DNA of 64,000 bases from Xiphias gladius (taxonomy: Eukaryota > Chordata > Actinopteri > Istiophoriformes > Xiphiidae), in the NCBI RefSeq assembly GCF_016859285.1, contig NC_053416.1, positions 14,180,001 to 14,244,000 of the forward strand, in the 5' to 3' direction. Below the pieces are notes generated by a model that worked only from the letters and a program-made list of their open reading frames with translations, did no database searches and was not told where the DNA came from. The translations under genes and the position numbers were made by a program. Positions 55,201 to 64,000 of the stretch are shown here, piece after piece (position 1 is the stretch's first letter; every line of letters starts with the position of its first letter).

Positions 55201-56428
55201 AAATTTCAACAGAACGGAGAGAAAAACAAAACAAAACATTACTACAGATTTACAACAGTGTTGACGTGCATTTTAAACTGTGAGATGTTTACAACAGACA
55301 GTTAGGGTAATGATTCTACAGATTGCCTTCATTTTTTTCTTAGGAATATGTTAGGCCAACCCGGGCGTCTGACTGCTCCTGTTTCTCGGCTGCTTACAAG
55401 TAATGTCACAGATCTCAGCAATGAAACTGGCGAGTACCATGTTATCATAAACCACAGAGACAATGGTCGCAGCTATCTGCCAACACGGCTTGAGAGTGTG
55501 GACCAGATGTTCAAAACTCACAATGTCTGCAGGGCATATGTCTGATGTTCCTCATGTATGACCTCTGCAAGAAATAAAAAGCATTGAAACCATAGAGTCT
55601 GACACTTTTAACTCAGCATTAGACAGTTTGAACTCGGCTGCATACAAAACCTCAAATCCATTTGAGGTTTAACTGCTGGCATTTTAATTGTTGTTTTTGT
55701 TTTTTTAAATACGCCCTCTTCTTCTGCGGGGATTTAATGGCACCTGACTGGAGGCTCAGCACCACCAGCTCATGATATTCCCAAAACAGCAGTGGATTGA
55801 ACCCGGCATTAACCTGCGTTTTCTTTTGCTGAATTTCCATAAATTTTGTGAAAATTTGTGCGGAAACCCGACTTGCGTCTGAAACCCCCTGCCCCCGAAT
55901 CTTTACAACATCATAATGAAAGGGCTGCGTCCAACAATTTCTGCAAATTTTCGATGCGGCGACTCGCCAGGTTTGTGGAGGTGTAAAAGTAAGCAGTCTT
56001 TTTTCATTCTTCACACAGCTACTTCCTTCTGTTCTCGTGTGTACAACAGAACGCAACAACACGACTGCCTTTGAGGCAAGACTGTCCGAAAGTCCTTGTG
56101 CTAATACCATTTCTAGGATACACCGAATCTCGTCCCTTTCTATAGTCGAATTTCATTGCTTGTTGAGACCTGGGTGGACTCAGCTCAGGTCACCGCTCAG
56201 ACACCAACGTGTACCAAAAATGCCGGCCGTGCTATATTAGACGGTTGTTGGTGGGAGCCTCATATTCGGTTCAAGTTCAACATGCGACTCAGAGGTCGTC
56301 GTTCTTCTCCACCACACGCACTTACTGGATTTGTTTTTGCACCGCAAGCAGAGAAGAGACAGGAGACTCAGTGACACCACTGACACAACGGCCAGGACTG
56401 CAGCCACCAGACTGGGGTTTCCAATCAT
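52232..56428 (-). CDS. LAT/NTAL-like transmembrane adaptor, about 160 aa
   Basis: Minus-strand exons 56326-56428 (ATG at 56428), 55112-55151, 54948-54974, 53476-53501, 53285-53329, 53129-53180, 52727-52782, 52523-52582 and 52333-52389 join in one open frame of 155 codons. The product has six outside residues, a membrane helix (about 7-28), then CLRC, a CxxC like the palmitoylation motif of LAT and NTAL. An acidic tail follows with DYENV, TYIAAPP, TYVAPLP, VYENE, VYENF and DYENS. pYxN is the GRB2/GADS SH2-binding signature, so it should be an immune-receptor scaffold. A short final exon at 52232-52248 (good acceptor, 84-nt intron, LHYN then stop) is likely but unproven. Exons 2 and 3 need the second of two nearby AGs to stay open. 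The ATG is 2 nt into an exon, so an upstream exon is expected. I cannot choose between LAT, LAT2 and a fish paralogue. Confidence 0.75.
54560..54810 (+). repeat. Dispersed fish repeat, family C
   Basis: Contains 'gctgtttcctctgcttccag' and 'tctttattctaagctaaact', the text of a repeat I recall as common in percomorphs (TTCCAGTCTTTATGCTAAGCTAAG). A related inverted copy lies at about 61860-62110. In intron 3 of the adaptor gene's neighbourhood. Confidence 0.55.
55348..55545 (+). other. Unassigned 65-codon ORF with 3'-exon-like context
   Basis: On the strand opposite the adaptor, a T-rich tract ending in TTCTTAG at 55343 is followed by an open frame whose last residues are FKTHNVCRAYV, and a poly(A)-like AATAAA lies about 28 nt after the stop. 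This looks like the last exon of a plus-strand gene, or a relic of one, placed inside intron 1 of the adaptor. I do not recognise the protein and see no upstream exons. Confidence 0.3.
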
Positions 56429-58429
56429 ACCTGAGAGACACACAAAAGACACACAAATGACCAGCTATTACAGGAAGCCAGAGCAACTCTCCGAGTGGAC
56501 TAACGGAGCTCAGTAACTACCGACCAGCTCAAATGTTGAAAGTTATTTGTTAGTCTTTAAGGGTGGAGGTTGTGGAGGTTATACTGATGCAGACGATGCT
56601 GGTCAACGATCCGCTCCCTCCCTCGCTCTGCCACGGTTGAAGTAGCTGCTGTTTTCCTATCAACAAGGCGGAGTGATTCACAGGATGTGGTTGGCCGAAA
56701 CAAAAACTGAAACGCAGTTTGTAGGTCGCATATGGGGCTTACACCTACCCACACGCGCTGGCATTTAAGAGGCATCACAGTTCCCAAAGCAAGACTACTG
56801 TGACATTGTGATATCCTTAACTTTAACACAGCCTTACACTCATTATTTCTACCCATATCTGGGGCTGGTTTCACAAAAGGTATGTTACACTGACTGGTCT
56901 GTAATTAAGTCTGGTTTAGCTTTTGGTTGAGTTATATAAAGACACACACCTACACACAACTTTCACATCATCTTAACAGCTTAAGATCTTTGTTTCTAAA
57001 GTCACACTGCCGTTGACACGGAGGACACTTTATCAACCACTGCGTTTCTTCAGTGTAGTTTCTTTTGCAAGTAGCTGCTTGGTCAGAAAGCTACTTTGAA
57101 GAGGCTTGGTTTACCCAGAATAAGCAGCAAATTACCCCAGTAAAATAGCAAACATTATAAACATTATAAACGTTATGCGAACATTTAATAAACGGTTTAT
57201 ACTAACACACTGTAAAGTAGTTGTATAAAGCTATAAGGACATTTTAAGTGTTTGATAATGTACAATTCCTACTTCTACTATGAAGACATATTTACATGTT
57301 TTATATTATTACAACTGTGTTTTACTGTATAGTCTTTACTTATATCTGATATCTGCCTAAAACGACATTATAGAGTCTGTTATAAACCATTTATTAAAGG
57401 TTTATAAATATGAACTTTATGAAGGCTAAACAGGGGGACTCACGGTAAACTGTTAGCATTACTTGGAATAATGTGTTGACACTTTTATAATTTAGTGAAT
57501 TACAGTAGAACTCAAGTAAAGAAATGTATTTATTGTTTACAGTCACAACTGCCCCCGTGTACTGTAGAACCACTTTAATCCAAGAATCAGTATATTGTTG
57601 AGCAATGTTGTCATGGCACTCTTTGCATAGGTTTTTTTTTTGACAGCAGAAAGTAGTAAAAACCTACCTTCATGAAGTGCTAACATTGAATTTACGTAAA
57701 ATTGAAATGTAGTAGTTTAACATAGAGCTGGTTTTGCTCCTAAAATATGTGAAGTTGGTGCAGAGATCTTTCCATCCTGCTTAATTTGTGGTTAGTGAAA
57801 GTAAGTTTGCTTTAATGATTATTTCTATTCTGTAACAGCTGATAGTATTATGTAGAGTTACAGTATTTCTTGTATTATATAGGTTTTTCTGTTACTTTGG
57901 GATTTTATTGTCTCAGTATTGTTGGGTCTTATTATGATTATCGATGGTATGTTATATGAATTGTCATTTAAGGGTTGTAAAAATGGACCCCTGGAAGCGT
58001 AGCTACTGTGCTGTTGTTGTCCCAGTAGCTCGTGGGGATTTAAATAAACAGACAAAAATACAAAAATACAAAAATGAAATCCAAATACAAAAGCACAATA
58101 ATTGATTGAATCAGTAAGTGGAGGTTCATGTGGCAGACGTTTCATCCCTGACTCTACAGTATGTGGTTGGACCAGCTTTGCCAAGTTTAATGAGCACAGA
58201 GGCTGACAGGTATCATGGAGAAAGAACAAACATACAAAAGCAGACTAATTTCTGCATACAGATTAATAAATGATACACTCAAACTAATACACTGTGTCCA
58301 CAAATCACAATTTTGATTTCTTGAATGACATCATTTGAACTATTGTATTAATAGCTTGCACATAAATAGACAAAATGTAACCTTAAACTGTACTGCTAAC
58401 ATTTTTAACTTGCGCTACAACAAAGACAG

Positions 58430-58675
58430 CTGAGACAGAAAATCATCTGTTTAAATAAATTCTCTGGTTTTTCCTTGTTTTTATATCATCGTAATTTGAA
58501 TGTCTGTGGGTTTTGGATTGTTGGTCAGATAAAACAAGACATTTGAAGACATTTTCAGAACTTTACATTGCCTTTTTTTTTTTTTTTCTACAATTTTCCG
58601 CCATTTTTTTAAACCAAACCATGAATGAGTTGTTCACAAATAACAGATCATGAAAATAATTGTTAAGAGCAGCCC
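58430..58675 (-). repeat. Copy of MITE-like family A
   Basis: Read on the minus strand it starts GGGGCTGCTCTTAACAATTA and carries the family's interior ('gggttttggattgttggtca' on the plus strand). Confidence 0.65.
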
Positions 58676-60518
58676 CACTTTCAGCATATATTTAAGTGAC
58701 GTCTTAGTTGTGAAGTGTATCTCCATCCCAAATCAAAATAAAACTATTAAATCCAAGCTGTTTATCTGCTATTGCGTAGATTGTCTGTTATCTGATGACT
58801 AGTTCTGCCACAAGCTGCACGATTTACAACTTTGTAGTCTTATGCATTATCAGATAAACAGTGAAAGTTTTCAGACCATCACCATTGACATGAACTTTGC
58901 TTCTTAAACAATGTTTTGCGAGCAACAGTTTTCACGTCCTGCCAGACATTCTGGTTTGGATTCAGGTCTGGACTTTAACGTCGTAGTTTTGAAGCTCTGA
59001 GGTTTTGGTTTAGGTTCTCTTTCCTCCTGCTTGCTCTGTCTGCAAGAAAGCAAATAAGCGTACGACGTCACGAGTATAAAATCTGAATTTTAGCAGTGCA
59101 GAGACGCAGGTTGGGAACGGTTTGGAATTGACTGCTGGTTAACATGTGCCCTTAACGGGCTGCGTCTCACTGGTTTATACTCGTTCCACTGTCTGACAAC
59201 TGACACAGAGAAACATGTAAATGAGAACAGCTTTATCGGGAATTCTGCTCCATTAAATTACGGTATATGTGAGCACGGAGAGTAGGAGAGCAACAGATAA
59301 AGGGAGGTCCAGCCATGCACCAGGTTTTGACGTAGCCTTCATTGAACTGTTATGATTCTTAAAACACACTTTCCCCATACACCCTATTTTATTCCAGTTA
59401 TTTAACACCCCATATTTCCAAGTTTCACAGTGTAATTTTTCTTGAGTTTCTTTTTCTTTCCTCACTGTACCTGTTCCATTTTATATATTGTAATTTTTAA
59501 ATTAATTATACTATAACAACTTTATTAGTTTTGTCTGACACTTCCTGTTGGTCCACTGTTTGTATTCTATAAATAATCAATTATTTCTGTTCCCTCCTAA
59601 ATGCAAATTTTGCATTCCATTTTTTCCTCCATTTCTATCCTTGCAGACCAGTAGGTTCACAAATTTTTTTATTGATATCCTGTACCTTCAAAATATTTAC
59701 TCTGTAATTTATGGACACCTTTCTGGATCAGTATAATGATCCTTAAAGATTATTCTTACAAAAACAAATATCACTCGTTTTTTGTTTCAATGAAAGCATA
59801 TAATTAGCATGTTTTGCATTTTTAGACCCAGCACGTTTCCCTGTGAAATGTAGTGAAGTAGTAGTAGATTAAAGATTTAAGTTACTCAAAAATAAGTAAA
59901 AGTAAATTAGCTTAGCGACATTACATCACAGATTTTTTTTTTATGTGTTTATGATGACAAACATAACATATGTTTTGTCTGTAGACGTTGGGGGGGAAAT
60001 GTGTTCAAAAGTTTCCAACGTCTACAAAAACATTAATGAATTTGGGATCCGATTTTGTTCAAACATCTTGTCTTATTAACCTATTTTAAAATCACAGACC
60101 ACAAGATAACACGATGCTTTACATGTAAATCACAAGATTTTTGTGTCCGAAATTTTGTCTTGTTACCTTCAGTGGTCCGGCTGCCTTCATTCTTCAGTGA
60201 CAAGAGCACACACTGTGCTTCCTCTTTCAACACTTCGCCACATCCGTCACGCTCAAGACCTCCCTGAAGCACACTTCTACATTCTCCGTGTGGTTTGAAT
60301 TGGACACACAAACAAAATAACACTGATCCACTGCTGTTACTGTTTGGTATTTTAGTTAGAGATTTCATTTTTCTCAAGCTCCTCTCAACAACAAACCTTA
60401 TTGATGTGACCAATGTTCCCCTTTAGCTGTTGTTATATGTCACGCTCAGCTTCACAAAGCCAAAATAACTAGCTAGCTTCCTAGTTAAAACTGAGTACCC
60501 TTTAAAAAAAAAAAAGGG

Positions 60519-60532
60519 TATATATATATAAA

Positions 60533-60567
<35 letters not shown>
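60519..60567. repeat. (TA)n microsatellite
   Basis: Interrupted TA dinucleotide tract following a poly-A run; AT-only and self-complementary. Confidence 0.9.
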
Positions 60568-61446
60568 CACACAAATATGCACAAAAAAGCAGTGTTGGAT
60601 CTCCTTGTCAAATTTCAACCATGAGTTGTTAGCAGTTCCACCAAAGAGAAATTTCCCCACTAAACCTCTGAGACATTTCATTTAGAGAACTGTTCAGGTA
60701 GACGTAGAAGAGGTAGAATTATCCAGCTGTTCACAAAAAAAAGCAAAGACTTGAGAAAAGTCCAGAAAATTAAATCAAATTTGTGTAGCATAAGTGTGTT
60801 TTTTCTTCTTTTGTACCGCATTAACCATCTCACGACCCCTTAGATTTCTCCTGTGACCCTTACACAAGGACCCAAGCCCTGGATTGGAAACAAGTGACCT
60901 AAACTACTGAACTGTACATAAAGTAGTTAAAATGGCTCCACCTCGACATGCTACAACAGTGATGCTGCTTTTGTAGGATTAGCAGTCTAATAATGTCATA
61001 TATATCATTGACAAGGGCCATTTTTCTTTTTTACGTTTTAGTTTTGATACCCTAGGTACATTCTGCCTACAATACTTCTTTTCTTTTACCTAAGTAGGAT
61101 TTTGAATGCGGGATGTTCACCTGTATTGGAGTGGTTTTACGTTAATGTATTGGTACTTTTACTCAAAAGGATCTAAATGCTTTTTCCACCTCTGACTGTA
61201 AGCCTGTTTATTTCAACGGTAATTATGATAAAACACCTTTAGTTTTATCCTCTGTCTGAGCATTAGGGTCATCCTGTTGCCATGTACCAGAACATGTAGA
61301 ATGACAAAACTGGGAACAAGGTAGCAGTGTGCAGACATATGTTTGTCTTTCTAATGAATACGGCAGCCAGAAGATGTGGGGTGTCTCTTCAATGCCACAT
61401 AAACCAGCTCATACATAAGCAATGAACACAGGACTCTTCTGAAACT

Positions 61447-61452
61447 TTTATT
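61447..61452 (-). terminator. Candidate poly(A) signal of the myosin light chain gene
   Basis: TTTATT on the plus strand, AATAAA on the minus strand, about 105 nt after the stop codon at 61556-61558. Confidence 0.75.
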
Positions 61453-61555
61453 GTCAAAGCTGTGGGTGATAGAAGACAACATGTGTTGATGTTTGGTTGA
61501 AGGATCTCGGATGGCATGTGATTGAAAGGTGATTTGAGGCTTATTATTGGCTGGT

Positions 61556-63902
61556 TTATTCCTGCTCCTTGTCCTCTCCATGGGTAATGATGTAACACAG
61601 GTTCTTGTAATCCAGGTTTCCAGCAACATCCAGGGGAAAGTTTGTGAACATCTGGTTCACCTAAAAGAAGGAAGGTGAGATGAGAGTCAAAACTCTTCAT
61701 TGATGGTGAAGGAACTCAAGGAAGCAGGATAACCATGTGCTTGATGCATGCATATTTGAAATGTGATCAGCGTTGTAAAGTTAAAAATCTAAATAATTTA
61801 TTAAAACGTTTGAGCAGTGAATTGCGACTTAGTATATTTCTCAGTTTGACCCAACATGGTTCTTACAGCAGTAGTTCGACATTTAATCTCTTTCTTGCAG
61901 AGATTTAGATGAGAAGATTGATACCACTCTCATACCTGCACAGTAAATATGAAGCTACAGCCAGGAGGCAGTTAGTTTAGCTTGACATAAAGGCCAGAAA
62001 AAGGGGGGAAACAGCTAGCCTGGCTCTCTCCAAAGAAAAAAAAAAAAAAAAAAAAAAACTACCAGCGCTTCTAAAGCCCTCTAATTAAACAAAAAGATAT
62101 GAATGCTGATTAGTGAGCTACTTTTGCAGTGACAGGAGTGGTCTACAAGTGAAAACACATACAAACTGTGCATTGCTGCTGTAAAATGAAGTAAATCGAT
62201 TGTATTAGTGTTAATTTAGGATTTTATTTAGATATGACTCCCAGTGATGTCAGATTTGCAGCCGTTTTGTGGTTTGTTGGCACATCTGTAGTTCTTTCAA
62301 CATATAGGAGATATCACTGTCAGAAATTCCCCATATTGCCGATGAGGTATTACAATTACGGAGCCTGATGTTAATATTGTTTTTCAACTCCGTTGCTCAT
62401 AATTAGCGTATGTGCGGCAGCTCTCAATTCTTTTATAGCCTGGAACTGAGTCTCTTGGGTTTGGAGCTCAGTTCCCCTCCAACGTCCCTGGTCATGGTTT
62501 CAGATATCACTTTCAGCTGCATCAGCACTGTGACAAGTTGCTACTGATGCAAGCTGAACATTTCCTGCTGCTGCCTCACATTAAAAGATTTTATCGTGAA
62601 GCCGCCACGGGAAATGTACTGTGTTGTCCACAATTAGTGGTCAAAAGGGCAACACAACAAGCTGTGGACATATGTATTTGTTGCTACTTGGTCAGAGGAG
62701 CAGATTAAAACTGCAGTAACTTAATTTATTTATTTATTTATTTTTGGGCCACTTAGGGCCAGTGGAAACAGGTTGTGAACACAGTATTGACTTATTATCA
62801 CTTTTTAAGTATTATTTACACATCCCATAGTTATGGAGCAAGCTTTTTTCAGCTCTGTTTTTGATCTCCACAACTAAACAATGAGCTTAGACGCACTATA
62901 AAGCTCTGTAAAGCCGAGGGGAGCCGCAGATTTAAGAGATAACTGTCTGTATTTTCATCACCAAACCACGAGCAACCCCTTTCTCATTGTCATATCGTTC
63001 TCACTTTGTCATCTGACACTTTTTTTATTGAAACGATAAATGATGGCTCTGGCTGCTTTGCATGAAGGAATTCAAACAGTAGAAACAGCCACTGTTAGAT
63101 GGCAGATGTAGAACTGCAAGCGACTGGTTCTTGTGTTTCTTGCCTGGGCTCAGCGCGAGTATCCTGGTACTGGATCTATGGTTTACCACAACAAAGCATG
63201 CCATGCAGGTTCTCCTTTGTCTAGTTTACGGTGTATCAACACACATGGCGGTCCTTTTCAGCGTGAAGGTGCTATGTATCCATCATTAATGACATTAATA
63301 ACCACTTCATCATGCCAGGATCAGAAGGAATAACAGGCCCCTGTAAGTAGTGATGGACGGACATGCATTACCTCATCCTCTGTGAACTTGTCTGCCTGAG
63401 ACATAAGGTTGTATTTGATGCTGTGAAAGGAAAACTACAATTTGTTACTTGTTTTTAAATCTTGACAAATATTTTCCCCCTTAAAATTTTTTAATTCTTA
63501 TTGGCTCATCGACAGAGCCACTAGTATGGCTGTAATATGGCCTTGTTGTAAAGATATTTTAAAATGCTTACTCCTCTCCTCTTAAGACGCCTTTTCCCTC
63601 AGGGTCAAAGATCTTGAAAGCGTTAAGAATGGTTTCCTCAGGGTCGGTTCCTAAACAGTGAAAGATGTTTCAAGAAGACTGCTTTAATATTATTTACTTT
63701 TTAATTTTTTTACTATTATATACTCTAGTTAGCTTGGTGTAGCAGCGGTTAAACATCAACGGGAAACCAGTTCTAGTTCACAGAAAGCCTGACTAACCTT
63801 TGAGCTTCTCTCCAAACATAGCTAGGAAGATGGTAAAGTTGATGGGGCCCGGAGCCTCCTTCATCATCTCATCCAGCTCATCATTGCCAACATTAAGACG
63901 TC
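61556..63902 (-). CDS. Sarcomeric myosin regulatory light chain, C-terminal part
   Basis: Minus-strand exons 63798-63902, 63572-63650, 63372-63420 and 61556-61660 join in phase and end with TAA; the 5' exons with the N-terminus and first EF-hand lie beyond the window. Diagnostic text includes [48 protein letters not shown] and [19 protein letters not shown]. This is the regulatory light chain that wraps the myosin neck in striated muscle. The combination [11 protein letters not shown] with LMSQADKF is closest, from memory, to MYL10 and MYL2/MYL7-type chains rather than MYLPF, but I cannot settle the paralogue. The donor after the 63372 exon is GTAATG, a weaker site. The last intron is 1.7 kb. 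Confidence 0.9.
61860..62110. repeat. Dispersed fish repeat, family C
   Basis: Includes 'gatgagaagattgataccac', 'ctcatacctgcacagtaaat' and 'agctacagccaggaggcagt', inverted with respect to the copy near 54.6 kb, and a poly-A run at 62036-62060. It lies in the last intron of the myosin light chain gene. Confidence 0.6.
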
Positions 63903-64000
63903 CTGCACAAAGAGCAGACAAAGCAATAAATCACAACGCTACTCACCTAATGCTGATGGGCGTCTTTCGGCAGAGTCCATATGGGGACGCTCCTTGTGTT

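Larger units (their letters stand above)
56560..61440. other. Adaptor-MYL spacer, no gene seen
   Basis: AT-rich. It holds a relative of the 340-bp element near 57150-57470, a family-A copy at 58430-58675, a family-B fragment near 59840-59930 and another near 61060-61200, and a TA microsatellite. The first 150 bp (56560-56710) are less AT-rich and may contain the adaptor's 5' exon and promoter on the minus strand. Confidence 0.55.

Noticed and set aside
55652-56110. 152-codon minus-strand open frame in adaptor intron 1
   Set aside because: Longest simple frame in the region, but no recognisable domain, low-complexity Lys/Gln end and no splice support.

Overview
The window reads as an ordinary vertebrate, almost certainly teleost, nuclear chromosome segment. 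The evidence is intron-split orthologues of known vertebrate genes with GT-AG junctions, AT-rich introns, many microsatellites, and interspersed repeats of the kinds I recall from percomorph fish genomes. I see no bacterial, viral or plasmid signature. I read the exon structures by joining splice sites and checking reading phase; all gene names come from remembered family sequences, not from a search.

Layout from left to right. (1) About 1-3600: gene-poor, with a 147-bp tandem duplication. (2) 3741-13.5 kb, minus strand: RAB24, eight coding exons, 203 codons, CpG-containing 5' end near 13.3-13.9 kb. (3) 13.9-17.9 kb: repeat-rich spacer. (4) 18090-25.1 kb, plus: PGRMC1, three coding exons, 181 aa. 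(5) 27054-27164, minus: intron-containing tRNA-Leu(CAA). (6) 27443-31.4 kb, plus: COX7B, three exons, 78 aa. (7) 33350-48.6 kb, plus: PGK1, eleven exons, 417 aa, behind a CCAAT/GC-box promoter. (8) 52.2-56.4 kb, minus: a LAT/NTAL-type transmembrane adaptor built from very small exons that each carry a tyrosine motif. (9) 56.6-61.4 kb: gene-poor. (10) 61556-63902, minus: the 3' half of a sarcomeric myosin regulatory light chain, continuing beyond the window.

The genes do not form a pathway. They are housekeeping (PGK1 in glycolysis, COX7B in respiration, PGRMC1 as a haem-binding membrane protein, RAB24 in autophagy and trafficking), one immune-signalling adaptor and one muscle gene. COX7B and PGK1 lie side by side as in human Xq21.1, but ATP7A, which separates them in human, is not in the 2-kb gap. 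The most interesting items are the compact adaptor with repeated YEN exons, the unusual RAB24 C-terminus, and several palindromic or fold-back DNA structures in introns and spacers. I found no convincing undescribed biological system.
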